Part shown: one piece after another, positions 9,212 through 17,374 of the stretch
Numbering within the stretch: position 1 is the first letter of the stretch
Layout of the letters: every line of letters starts with the position of its first letter
Assembly (NCBI GenBank): GCA_000621905.1
Contig: JHXB01000011.1
Location: forward strand, 48,098 to 112,097
Source of the DNA: Lachnospiraceae bacterium NC2004
GTDB taxonomy: Bacteria; Bacillota; Clostridia; Lachnospirales; Lachnospiraceae
DNA length: 64,000 bases
Direction of reading: 5' to 3'
Program-made: the position numbers and the translations under genes
The notes under the pieces: generated by a model
Database searches by the model: none
Seen by the model: the letters and a program-made list of their open reading frames with translations, nothing else
Told to the model about the DNA's origin: nothing

Positions 9212-9820
9212 CTAACCTATCTTACTCTTCATTTTCATTGTAACCTTATAGAGCATGAAAATGAAAACAACAACAGCTATATTCTTAACTCCATTGAGTC
9301 CCTGGAACAATATAAACGGTGGCAACACATTTTTGGTAACCTGCTCTGCGTTTGAAAGGTCTGCTGCCCCACCATACATCAAAACGGTCATATATCCGAC
9401 ATAGTATAAAATGAAGCCGATTCCAAGCACCTTCCATATAGTCTTCATTTTCTCAGCTCCGACATCAATCCTTAGCCTATGCTCATAGTGAACAATTCCA
9501 AATATAACAAAATATATTACAAGCATTGTACCGATAGTCTCTAGCAATTGAATGAAATATAAGAGATACGGCGCGTGACTCTCCAAGTAAAAACTGGCAC
9601 CGAAAGACTTAGCAGCATAAAACGCAAGAGAATAAACTATCATTATATAAGAAGGAAGCATCACTCGTTCAAAAGTATCATCCTTCTTCTCAAGCTCATT
9701 TATGGCAAGAACAATCAGAAGAAATCCCAGAAAATGAGGAAACACTCCCATCACATGCCCAGACACACTAACATCATAATTTAAAATTGTAAGCGCAATT
9801 CCAATAAAAAGCTTAATCAT
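9212..9820 (-). CDS. Multi-pass membrane protein of unknown function
   Basis: The 202-residue product begins MIKLFIGIALTILNYDVSV; the ATG at 9820 has GGAGGG just upstream. I count five or six hydrophobic segments, including HFLGFLLIVLAINEL, MLVIYFVIFGIVHYE and VLGIGFILYYVGYMTVLMYG. No catalytic motif was recognised. It ends 8 nt before the RNA methyltransferase start and is separated from putP by a hairpin, so the two genes probably form a short operon. Function not assigned. Confidence 0.75.
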   Translation of the reverse strand: MIKLFIGIALTILNYDVSVSGHVMGVFPHFLGFLLIVLAINELEKKDDTFERVMLPSYIMIVYSLAFYAAKSFGASFYLESHAPYLLYFIQLLETIGTMLVIYFVIFGIVHYEHRLRIDVGAEKMKTIWKVLGIGFILYYVGYMTVLMYGGAADLSNAEQVTKNVLPPFILFQGLNGVKNIAVVVFIFMLYKVTMKMKSKIG

Positions 9821-9840
9821 ATTGCCCTCCAAAATTCAAA

Positions 9841-9858
9841 CGGGGCTAAAAAGCCCCG
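9841..9858 (-). terminator. Terminator after putP
   Basis: CGGGGCT, an AAAA loop and AGCCCCG form a perfect 7-bp GC-rich stem just past the putP stop. On the minus strand it is followed by TTTGAATTTT, a moderate U-tract. Confidence 0.7.
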
Positions 9859-9864
9859 AAATAT

Positions 9865-11400
9865 CTACTCAATAGAAGAAATGTTAGCCATCTCATCAAA
9901 GCCCTCTACTATCTCATCATCAGGCTTTGCGGTTATAAGGCTCACAACAACATTGACAACCAAAGCAATAATAAATGCAGGAAGAAGCTCATATATATCC
10001 CATGCTCCGCCAAGTGGGCGAATAGCAAACTTCCATACAAATATCATAACAGCACCACTTAGCATACCACATAACGCGCCCCACTTATTGCTTCTCTTCC
10101 AATATAAAGCAAGAAGCATAGCAGGTCCGAATGCAGCACCAAATCCTGCCCATGCAAATGATACAATCTTAAATACTGAGCTGTCAGGATCTTTTGCTAA
10201 GAACACAGCAATCACACTAAGTACAAGCACTGTACCTCTTGCAATAAGTACCGCCTGCTTATCACTGATCTTAACCTTAAAGAAATCTACCATTATATTC
10301 TGTGAAACTGCTGAGGATGCAGCAAGAAGCTGACTGTCCGCAGTTGACATTGTTGCAGCAAGTATTCCCGATAAAATGATTCCTGCTATTATTGTAGGAA
10401 GCACTCCATGAGAAGATAAAAGATCAGATATCTTAATAAGAATAGTCTCACTATTGTTACCTGTTAATACCTCAAGCTTACCATCAGCGCTCATCGCACG
10501 TCCTGCAATACCTATCAAAACAGCAACTCCCATAGAAATCACAACCCATACTGTAGCGATTCTTCTTGAGACTGTAAGTTTCTGCTCTTCTTTGGTAGCC
10601 ATAAATCTAAGAAGAATATGTGGCATACCAAAATAACCAAGTCCCCAAGCAAGCGTTGACACAATGGTAAGCGCACCGTATGGAAGACTCTGATTAGCTT
10701 CAGGATCATGAGTATGTGTAAATTCAAAATAACCTGCGAGACCCTTAGCATTTGCAATAACATCACCGATTCCGCCAGCCTGTACACAAGCGTAAGCTAT
10801 AACAATAAACAAGGCAATAGTCATAACAATACTCTGAATAAGGTCTGTTGTAGATGCAGCCAAGAATCCACCCAGAGTTGTGTATATAACAATAATAATT
10901 GCGCAGATAATCATTGCTTTAAGATAATCAACGCCGAACAAGCTGTTAAACAGCTTACCACAAGCAGCAAATCCACTCGCTGTATATGGAACAAAGAATA
11001 CAAATATTACGATAGCCGCAAGTAATGTAAGAAGATTCTTGTCATCCTTATATCTCTTAGCAAAGAAATCAGGGATTGTAATAGCATCAAGCTGATGGCT
11101 GTATCTTCTAACCCTTCTTGAAACTATAAGCCAGTTAACATAAGTACCGGCAGCCAAACCAATAGCAGTCCAACCCACATCAGCTAAACCTGTAAGATAA
11201 GCAAGTCCCGGAAGTCCCATCAAAAGATAAGAACTCATGTCGCTCGCCTCAGCGCTCATCGCAGTAACTAACGGACCTAACTTTCTTCCGCCTAAGTAAA
11301 AGTCATCAGCAGAATTGTTGGTTTTGGTAAAATGTGCTCCTATAGCTATCATCATTCCAAGATAGAGTATGATAACTATCATAATAATTGCAGTCGTCAT
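9865..11400 (-). CDS. putP: Sodium/proline symporter (SSS family)
   Basis: The 511-residue product has about 13 hydrophobic segments and the SSS-family pattern. It shows DDFYLGGRKLGPLVTAMSAEASDMSSY near the N-terminus (about residues 32-58), the core GGFLAASTTDLIQS, and AAFGPAMLLALYWKR late in the chain. These match PutP-type Na+/proline symporters of Firmicutes. The AGGAGGATACT site precedes the ATG. It is monocistronic, between a tRNA-Leu gene and its own terminator. Substrate is inferred from family resemblance only. Confidence 0.88.
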   Translation of the reverse strand: MTTAIIMIVIILYLGMMIAIGAHFTKTNNSADDFYLGGRKLGPLVTAMSAEASDMSSYLLMGLPGLAYLTGLADVGWTAIGLAAGTYVNWLIVSRRVRRYSHQLDAITIPDFFAKRYKDDKNLLTLLAAIVIFVFFVPYTASGFAACGKLFNSLFGVDYLKAMIICAIIIVIYTTLGGFLAASTTDLIQSIVMTIALFIVIAYACVQAGGIGDVIANAKGLAGYFEFTHTHDPEANQSLPYGALTIVSTLAWGLGYFGMPHILLRFMATKEEQKLTVSRRIATVWVVISMGVAVLIGIAGRAMSADGKLEVLTGNNSETILIKISDLLSSHGVLPTIIAGIILSGILAATMSTADSQLLAASSAVSQNIMVDFFKVKISDKQAVLIARGTVLVLSVIAVFLAKDPDSSVFKIVSFAWAGFGAAFGPAMLLALYWKRSNKWGALCGMLSGAVMIFVWKFAIRPLGGAWDIYELLPAFIIALVVNVVVSLITAKPDDEIVEGFDEMANISSIE

Positions 11401-11442
11401 AGTATCCTCCTATTTATAACTTTAAACAGTCTTATCATAATT

Positions 11443-11468
11443 AAAGACTTCCATATAAGGAAGCCTTT
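11443..11468 (-). terminator. Hairpin downstream of tRNA-Leu
   Basis: AAAGGCTTCC and GGAAGTCTTT (minus strand) pair with one mismatch around a 6-nt loop, starting 21 nt past the tRNA 3' end. The tail TTTAATTATG is a weak U-tract. Confidence 0.5.
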
Positions 11469-11488
11469 AGTAAGACCATTAACTTAAA

Positions 11489-11572
11489 TGCGGATAACAA
11501 GACTTGAACTTGCACGGTATTGCTACCACCAGCACCTGAAGCTGGCGCGTCTGCCGATTCCGCCATATCCGC
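11489..11572 (-). tRNA. tRNA-Leu (anticodon CAG)
   Basis: On the minus strand an 84-nt cloverleaf can be drawn. The acceptor stem is GCGGATA/TATCCGC with discriminator A, and the D-arm contains GGCGGAATCGGCAGAC. The anticodon stem CCAGC/GCTGG encloses TTCAGGT, giving anticodon CAG. There is a long class II variable arm and a T-arm with GTTCAAGTC. The class II arm fits tRNA-Leu. The 3' CCA is not encoded. Confidence 0.95.
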
Positions 11573-11637
11573 AAATGTTGCCAAATCACAACAAGTGAAA
11601 TTATAGCATTTTCACAAGTTAAAAGTCAATAGCAAAA

Positions 11638-11661
11638 GAAGAGCACAATCAAGTGCTCTTC
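11638..11661 (-). terminator. Terminator after the LRR surface protein gene
   Basis: GAAGAGCAC and GTGCTCTTC form a perfect 9-bp stem with a 6-nt loop, 15 nt past the stop codon. It is followed on the minus strand by TTTTGCTATTG. Confidence 0.8.
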
Positions 11662-11675
11662 AATAAATAACATTA

Positions 11676-12722
11676 TTAATATGTAACTACTTTTACATCG
11701 TAGCCGTCGTAGAATTCCGTATACTTCTTCTTCTCTGCCGCAGGAACCTTAATCGTTACAAGGTCATCCATTCCATCAAGGCCCATGAATTGACTGTCGT
11801 CAGCAGGAAGGATACCTAGAGGCACCTTAAGTTCTGTGATACATGTACCGTAGAACGCATTGTCTCCAACCTCTTTAATTGACGCCGGAATCTCGTACGT
11901 GCCCGTCAAACCTTCGCATGACCAAAAGCACTCTTCAGGAATCTTCGTGATAGAAGAAGGAATTGTAATTGATTTAATCTCATAACAGTTGGTAAACATT
12001 CCATCTCCAAGCACCGATATACCATCAGTCAACGTCACCTTAGATAACTTCTCGCAATCCATAAAGATTGTAGCGCCCAACGTAGTAATAGTTGAAGGAA
12101 GTGTAATCTCGGTAAGTAAAGGATCAGCACTGAATGCGTCGTCTCCTATATCCTCAAGTCCTTCGTTTAACTGAACACTTGTAAGCTCGTCACAAGCGCT
12201 GAACGCATTGGCTCCGATAGACTTTAATGCAGCATTACATTTAACAGACTTAAGACTATAACACGAATAAAATGCATCATCTGCTACATTTTCAATGTTC
12301 TCACCAAGCTCAACACTAAGTATCGTGTCAAAACCGTTAAACACGCTATCCGCTATAGAAGTAACAGGGTATTCCGTTCCGTCTAATTCAACAGTGTCCT
12401 TTATAACAACATCTTTAGGATCAAAAAGCTCGCAGCTCTCAACGAAAGCTGTCTTAGTTCCTTTATCTACGCGATATATAATATCGTCATACATAACCTG
12501 ATCTTCTTCGAGGTTACTCTCCTCTTCTTCCTCTTCATCGGTGTCGTCAGCATCATCCTCGTCATCTGTCACCTCTTCGGTAGTACTATCAGCAGGCTTA
12601 GTTGATTTATCCTTGTTGCCAAATATTATTACGCACGCAACAATAGCTGCAACCGCTAAAACAGCAACTACTATCGCGATAACCTTCGCATTGCTGCTCT
12701 TCTCATTGTTATTCTCTTCCAT
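11676..12722 (-). CDS. Membrane-anchored BspA-type leucine-rich repeat protein
   Basis: The 348-residue product has a short polar N-terminus, one hydrophobic anchor (VIAIVVAVLAVAAIVACVII, about residues 14-33) and a strongly acidic Thr/Glu/Asp linker. From about residue 90 it carries repeated LRR_5 (TpLRR) units such as SIADSVFNGFDTILSVELGE and DIGDDAFSADPLLTEITLPS. Such proteins are displayed on the cell surface and often bind host or substrate polymers. The ligand is unknown. The gene is alone, with its own promoter at 12768-12796 and a terminator. Confidence 0.82.
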   Translation of the reverse strand: MEENNNEKSSNAKVIAIVVAVLAVAAIVACVIIFGNKDKSTKPADSTTEEVTDDEDDADDTDEEEEEESNLEEDQVMYDDIIYRVDKGTKTAFVESCELFDPKDVVIKDTVELDGTEYPVTSIADSVFNGFDTILSVELGENIENVADDAFYSCYSLKSVKCNAALKSIGANAFSACDELTSVQLNEGLEDIGDDAFSADPLLTEITLPSTITTLGATIFMDCEKLSKVTLTDGISVLGDGMFTNCYEIKSITIPSSITKIPEECFWSCEGLTGTYEIPASIKEVGDNAFYGTCITELKVPLGILPADDSQFMGLDGMDDLVTIKVPAAEKKKYTEFYDGYDVKVVTY

Positions 12723-12767
12723 AAATAATACACCTCACTTATATAATATGTATACAAACCTAGAAAA

Positions 12768-12796
12768 ATAGTATCATACATCCATTCTTTTGTCAA
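12768..12796 (-). promoter_or_regulatory. Promoter of the LRR protein gene
   Basis: TTGACA (12796-12791) and TACTAT (12773-12768) on the minus strand are 17 nt apart, about 45 nt upstream of the start codon. The -35 hexamer lies on top of the -35 of the divergent trmO promoter. Confidence 0.7.
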
Positions 12797-12818
12797 AATC
12801 GGTACACCGCCATATAAT
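12790..12818 (+). promoter_or_regulatory. Promoter of trmO
   Basis: TTGTCA (12790-12795) and a perfect TATAAT (12813-12818) are separated by 17 nt, 34 nt before the trmO ATG. The -35 overlaps the -35 of the opposite LRR promoter by five bases, so the two promoters cannot both be bound at once. Confidence 0.75.
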
Positions 12819-12851
12819 TATGTGCTATACTCGTATTATCGGAGGTTTACT

Positions 12852-13520
12852 ATGAAGCCAATAGCACATATACACACAGATTTTAACGAGAAATTCGGAA
12901 TTCCAAGGCAGAGCGGACTTGTAAAAGAAGCGACAGGCATAATCAAATTCGAGCCTGAATACAGACTTCATGACGCTTTCAGGGGATTAGAAGACTTTAA
13001 CTACATTTGGATAATATGGGAATTCTCTAAAGCCAAGAGGGATACATTTTCAGCAACGGTAAAACCGCCGAGACTGGGCGGCAATACCAGGATGGGAGTA
13101 TTTGCTACAAGATCACCTTTTAGGCCTAACAACTTAGGCCTATCCTCAGTCAAGTTAGACCGAATTGATTACGAGGCAAATGAAGGTCCGCTCCTATATG
13201 TAAGCGGAGTTGATATGCTCGATGGCACACCTATATATGACATAAAGCCATATATTCCTTACGCCGACTGTCATATGGATGCCAAAGAAGGATTTACAAG
13301 CGTTGAGAAGATGAAGCTAAAAGTAACATTTCCTGACGAACTCTTAAATCTGGTGTCTAAAGATAAGCAGGAAGCCTTGATTGGTGTCCTAAGCGAGGAT
13401 CCTCGTCCAACATATCAAAACGACCGCACCCGAAGGTACGGCCTAAGTTTCGATAAATATGATGTAAGGTTCTATGTAGACGACGATACTCTCACCGTCG
13501 TTGAGGTAGTAGAATTATAA
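12852..13520 (+). CDS. trmO: tRNA (N6-threonylcarbamoyladenosine(37)-N6)-methyltransferase TrmO
   Basis: TrmO uses SAM to N6-methylate t6A37 in tRNAs. The start is set at the ATG at 12852 (MKPIAHIHTDFNEKFGIPRQ), with GGAGGT 5 nt upstream. The 222-residue product shows the TsaA/VirR domain pattern IWEFSKAKRD, FATRSPFRPNNLGLSSVKL and the C-terminal DPRPTYQNDRTRRYGLSFDK. The end overlaps the convergent TraX gene by 6 nt, so no terminator fits between them. Confidence 0.88.
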   Translation: MKPIAHIHTDFNEKFGIPRQSGLVKEATGIIKFEPEYRLHDAFRGLEDFNYIWIIWEFSKAKRDTFSATVKPPRLGGNTRMGVFATRSPFRPNNLGLSSVKLDRIDYEANEGPLLYVSGVDMLDGTPIYDIKPYIPYADCHMDAKEGFTSVEKMKLKVTFPDELLNLVSKDKQEALIGVLSEDPRPTYQNDRTRRYGLSFDKYDVRFYVDDDTLTVVEVVEL

Positions 13521-14315
13521 TAAATACTTGAGCAACTCTCTGATTCCGACAAGAAGTGATAGGTGTACAGGGTAGAACAGATAGAAGAACCATTTGTTGA
13601 AGTTCCTACCCTTCTCACCTTTATAACCGGAAACTATAACCACATCAAAAATCGCTATAAACTCTACCGGATTAAACGCCCCCAGAACTATAACCGGCGC
13701 TAATATCTCCGAATTGTAATTGCTCCTAAAAAGGTAGGCGGCTATGATCGCAAGCACCCCTGACATTCCATAATCACAATTAATAAAATCTGCTATAACA
13801 AGTGCAACCGCCGTAGTTCCCGCAACCCCTATCGCTCTCTTAACCGCATTGGCATTAAGCTTCTTCTCTCCTTCAATCTGAGGGTTAACTGTACATATCC
13901 TGTCTATCATAATAATTGCGCCAAGTCCAAGCGTTAATGTAAAGAACACATTCTGACCAAAGAACGTCTCAGGAAACCACCCCGTTATAAACTCAGGAAA
14001 GAAGCCGAGATCAAAAGGAATGTCTGATATAAATGAAAATATAAAAAGTCTTAAGAAATACTTGGGTCTGCTCCTGGTATACTTAAATCCCTCAATTATC
14101 ATAAATATAAACAAAGGAAATGCAAGCCTTCCGACAGACCTTAAGACATCATCAACAATCTTTAAAACTTTAACTAAGTCATCACCGGCTCCAAACGCCA
14201 ACGGATCATCAATAACTTTCTCAACAACGGCAGCTCCTATATGATCTATAAACATTGAAATGATCGCGATAATCTTTAGTTTAAATGACGTGGTACTCTT
14301 ATTCGATTCCGACAT
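13515..14315 (-). CDS. TraX family membrane protein
   Basis: The 266-residue product has about eight hydrophobic segments and the TraX signature, LKIIAIISMFIDHIGAAVV near the start followed by LAFPLFIFMIIEGFKYTRSR and LFIFSFISDIPFDL. TraX of the F plasmid acetylates pilin. Chromosomal Firmicute homologues are common, and their acceptor is unknown. It starts inside the last codons of the upstream carboxypeptidase gene (17-nt overlap), with GAGGAG as ribosome-binding site, suggesting coupled translation and perhaps envelope acyl transfer. Confidence 0.82.
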   Translation of the reverse strand: MSESNKSTTSFKLKIIAIISMFIDHIGAAVVEKVIDDPLAFGAGDDLVKVLKIVDDVLRSVGRLAFPLFIFMIIEGFKYTRSRPKYFLRLFIFSFISDIPFDLGFFPEFITGWFPETFFGQNVFFTLTLGLGAIIMIDRICTVNPQIEGEKKLNANAVKRAIGVAGTTAVALVIADFINCDYGMSGVLAIIAAYLFRSNYNSEILAPVIVLGAFNPVEFIAIFDVVIVSGYKGEKGRNFNKWFFYLFYPVHLSLLVGIRELLKYLL

Positions 14316-15702
14316 CCTCTATCTCCTCATTATCGTCAAGTGCGTTGGCACTGACTATCTCTGTAATATACTCTCTGTCATCAAGCGAAGCCTTAGTTAG
14401 GGCATTGGCGCTTGCATTTGCACTCGCATCACTTGATACTATAGGCGCCTCGTCTTCCACCTTCTTGAGGTTAGCAGCTATGTAAACCGCCTGTCCCTTG
14501 GTAATATTAAGCTCATCATTAAGAACCATATCAGAAGGTAATATCTTGGCACTTAAAAGGTCCTCTAAAGTTCTCTTTGAGTTGTAGTGCTTGTTGTAAG
14601 CTTTTAAGAACTCACCAAGTTTAACATTAGTGTTAGAAAATGTAATAGCTGCGCCACTTATATCATTGAGATAAGAAGTAAATTGCGCCCCCGTCACATC
14701 CTCGTTAGGATAAAACCTGCCGCTTGAATTGCATTTTAATATACCTTTATCGGCGTACAACCTGATAGTCGCAGCACATGTTCCGTACCTCGAATCCCAG
14801 AAATCCTTGTGAAGCGTTATCTTGCCCGCCTTATATCGCTTAAATGTATAATTCATAAGCTTCTTGATTCCAATATACCTGTTGTAGTTACTGTTAGCGC
14901 CAAAATACGCGCATATAACTTCATGGTTATCGTAATCTCTGCCCACTACAATCATAGTAAAGCCTGCAGCATTGGTAGAACCAGTCTTAAGCCCAATAAC
15001 CTGGTAGTTATCCTTGTCATAGTTGTAGCTTGAATAAAACAGATTGGTATTAACAATATTAAGCGCCGGCTTCTTGTTACACTTAGGTACTTTATGAGTC
15101 TTGGTCTTTGCTATGGTCCTTATAGTCTGATAACTCATCGCTTTCCTTGCCATAATCGCGTAATCTCTCGCAGTCGTCTTAATCTTGTTATAACCATTGC
15201 CTTTGTCAAGACCGACCGGGTTATCAAAATAAGACGCAGTCATGCCAAGTTTCTTCGCCTTAGCATTCATTTTCTTAGAAAATGCTTCAAACGATCCGGA
15301 TGTTCCAATAGCCAACGCCGATGCGGATGACGCGTCAGACACCATAAGCATCATATAAAGATACTCCCTGACGGTGTACTTACTTCCAACCGGTATGCTA
15401 AGCTTGGCGATATCAGGTGACGCAACAGCTTTGGCCATCTTGGTAGTGTAAGTAATCTTCTTGTCGAGATCTAACGAATCGATTGCGACCATAGCCGTCA
15501 TAATCTTGGCTGTAGACGCAGGGTATATCTTCTTGTTGGCATTCTTCTTATATAATATGTCTGCCGAGCCGGCATCCATAACAACATACGACTTGGCGTT
15601 AACCGAAGGCTTAGCAGCGTGCGACGTTCTAAGACCGTTAACCGGCAGCATAAACGATATAATAATGACTAAATAAACCGCTAATAGTCGTTTAAACTTC
15701 AT
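14299..15702 (-). CDS. D-alanyl-D-alanine carboxypeptidase (S11) with SLH-like tail
   Basis: The 467-residue product has a signal peptide and an S11 penicillin-binding domain with the SxxK motif in YPASTAKIMTAM (about residue 63) and KTG in GLKTGSTNAAGF. The usual SxN triad reads S-D-A (VSDASSASALA), so the Asn is missing. After about residue 310 there is an SLH-like module (YADKGILKCNSSGRFYPNED, then VTGAQFTSYL) and a second, weaker one. The tail is rich in Ser/Ala/Asn (SSDASANASANAL). The start at 15702 follows GGGAGGGC. Confidence 0.82.
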   Translation of the reverse strand: MKFKRLLAVYLVIIISFMLPVNGLRTSHAAKPSVNAKSYVVMDAGSADILYKKNANKKIYPASTAKIMTAMVAIDSLDLDKKITYTTKMAKAVASPDIAKLSIPVGSKYTVREYLYMMLMVSDASSASALAIGTSGSFEAFSKKMNAKAKKLGMTASYFDNPVGLDKGNGYNKIKTTARDYAIMARKAMSYQTIRTIAKTKTHKVPKCNKKPALNIVNTNLFYSSYNYDKDNYQVIGLKTGSTNAAGFTMIVVGRDYDNHEVICAYFGANSNYNRYIGIKKLMNYTFKRYKAGKITLHKDFWDSRYGTCAATIRLYADKGILKCNSSGRFYPNEDVTGAQFTSYLNDISGAAITFSNTNVKLGEFLKAYNKHYNSKRTLEDLLSAKILPSDMVLNDELNITKGQAVYIAANLKKVEDEAPIVSSDASANASANALTKASLDDREYITEIVSANALDDNEEIEDVGIE

Positions 15703-15739
15703 ATGCCCTCCCAAAAATAAAATATAACGATTATTACTA

Positions 15740-15767
15740 TTGATTTTAAATTATTATATGATATACT
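15740..15767 (+). promoter_or_regulatory. Promoter of the small membrane protein gene
   Basis: TTGATT (15740-15745) and TATACT (15762-15767) are separated by 16 nt, about 50 nt before the chosen start codon. A CTGTC/GACAG inverted repeat lies between the promoter and the gene. Confidence 0.6.
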
Positions 15768-15815
15768 GTTATAGCTGTCAAAGGGACAGTGAAAAAATAT
15801 AGTAGAGGTGAACTA

Positions 15816-16244
15816 ATGGGTGGTCTATTTACCAAAGACAGAATATTAAGAATCTTGTCAACATTATTTCTTATCATTTGCGCGGTTATTGCACTTCAAT
15901 TTATAACCAAGCCTAAGATTAAGAACGCTACCAAATCAGTAGACAAAATATTGATAAGCTCAGGTATAAAAGCCGCTAACGTAACCAAAGAAGAAAGTCT
16001 CGAAGCAATTATATCATCAATCAACAAGAGCTCACTGAAGAAGTTCCCAAGCGATTCAGATATAAAGTTTGATAACAATGACATCAACTGTCAGTTCTTA
16101 TCGGGAACTAAAGAGGTTATGTACATAACTCTCTTAAACAACCCTGATTATCCATATGTAGTAATAATAAACGGCAAGAATTACACAATAACCAAAATGA
16201 ACCCTGAATTTAATTCAGCAGTTAAAAAGTTCTTATATTCATAA
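15816..16244 (+). CDS. Small signal-anchored protein of unknown function
   Basis: I set the start at the ATG at 15816, preceded by AGAGGTG. The upstream in-frame GTG at 15789 has no ribosome-binding site. The 142-residue product has one N-terminal membrane segment (ILSTLFLIICAVIALQFI, about residues 12-29) and a mostly polar outer part rich in Lys, Ser and Asn. No domain was recognised. It has its own promoter and a strong terminator. Confidence 0.65.
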   Translation: MGGLFTKDRILRILSTLFLIICAVIALQFITKPKIKNATKSVDKILISSGIKAANVTKEESLEAIISSINKSSLKKFPSDSDIKFDNNDINCQFLSGTKEVMYITLLNNPDYPYVVIINGKNYTITKMNPEFNSAVKKFLYS

Positions 16245-16256
16245 TAACAAAATCTT

Positions 16257-16283
16257 AAGGAGCACATAGTGAATGTGCTCCTT
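16257..16283. terminator. Bidirectional terminator
   Basis: AAGGAGCACA and TGTGCTCCTT form a perfect 10-bp stem with a 7-nt loop. It lies between two convergent genes (stops at 16244 and 16308), with A/T-rich flanks on both sides. Confidence 0.8.
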
Positions 16284-16307
16284 ATTATATTCATGTCTTT
16301 AGTTCAT

Positions 16308-17360
16308 CTAAACCCCATGTTCATCAAGGAAATCAACCCACTTAGAATAATACTCTGCCCTCAAATGTACACCATCCCATGTGTACTCACTTCTGATATC
16401 ACCCTTCTTGGTTATGAAGAGTGGATTAATATCAAAGTAGAAAATATCAACTCCATCCGCTAACGAAGCAGCAGCAACATTCTTGTCATTGATATTAACG
16501 TTGTTGACCACAGGATCCTTAGCTGTAGCTGCCGTAACTCTCATTACACTCATAATGATAATCTTGGCATTAGGCTGAAGACTCCTTATCTTGTTGATAT
16601 TATCTTCATACTGATTCTTATATCTGTCGGTATCACCTGTACCAAGCTCATTGATACCTACCATTATATAAATCTTACCAAAACTTCTGCTCTTTAAAGC
16701 CGTAGGGATGGTAACCTTCTTCTTGCTGCCCGGCACAGTCGCAATCTTCTTCTCCATCATGGTGTAGACTGTAAGACCTTCCTCCGCAAAGAATGTTGCC
16801 TTGCCTTTAAGGCTTGAATATGTCTCAAGACCAACAACCCTCGAATCACCTATAAAGAGAGCATCGTCATAATAGTCACTGCTCGCAATCTGATATTCAT
16901 AATCGGTAGTAAGAGCAACCTTACCCGGATCGCTATAGTATCTTGATTTAACCTTGGTCTTCTTGGTCTCCTGATATTCAGTAGGCTTCTTGACCTTAGG
17001 CTCACCAGATGCCTCAGCCGATGCATCAGAAGAAGCATCTCCATCTTTAGACGCATCCTTAGATACCGCATCGTCCGAATCATCACCGTTATCGATATCG
17101 TCATCTTTATCCACATCATCATTGTCATTATCTGCGTAAAGGTCATCCTCGTCGTCATCATAAGCCTGCTCGTTAAGTAAAAGACTTGCAAATGCAGGAT
17201 GCTTCAAACCCCATGTTATATCGATATCACCACTGATGGCTAAAACAACCGTAGCAACAGTGAAAAGAATTGTGGTGAACACAATAAGTATCAGAAGCTT
17301 ACAATGATGCCATATCTTATAAAAAGTTCTAAAGTTTCTGCGAAACTCGTTATCTGACAT
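16308..17360 (-). CDS. Membrane-anchored SGNH/GDSL-type esterase or acetyltransferase
   Basis: The 350-residue product has an N-terminal membrane segment (about residues 22-43), then an acidic and Ser/Ala-rich linker with runs such as DDVDKDDDIDNGDD and SSDASAEASGE. The SGNH domain follows, with block I FIGDSRVVG at about residues 172-180, block III VGINELG and the C-terminal WDGVH catalytic Asp/His. It lies 14 nt downstream of an MBOAT acyltransferase gene. Such pairs O-acetylate or de-O-acetylate cell-wall or secreted polysaccharide. The polymer is unknown. Confidence 0.82.
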   Translation of the reverse strand: MSDNEFRRNFRTFYKIWHHCKLLILIVFTTILFTVATVVLAISGDIDITWGLKHPAFASLLLNEQAYDDDEDDLYADNDNDDVDKDDDIDNGDDSDDAVSKDASKDGDASSDASAEASGEPKVKKPTEYQETKKTKVKSRYYSDPGKVALTTDYEYQIASSDYYDDALFIGDSRVVGLETYSSLKGKATFFAEEGLTVYTMMEKKIATVPGSKKKVTIPTALKSRSFGKIYIMVGINELGTGDTDRYKNQYEDNINKIRSLQPNAKIIIMSVMRVTAATAKDPVVNNVNINDKNVAAASLADGVDIFYFDINPLFITKKGDIRSEYTWDGVHLRAEYYSKWVDFLDEHGV

Positions 17361-17374
17361 ATAAATCCTTCCTC

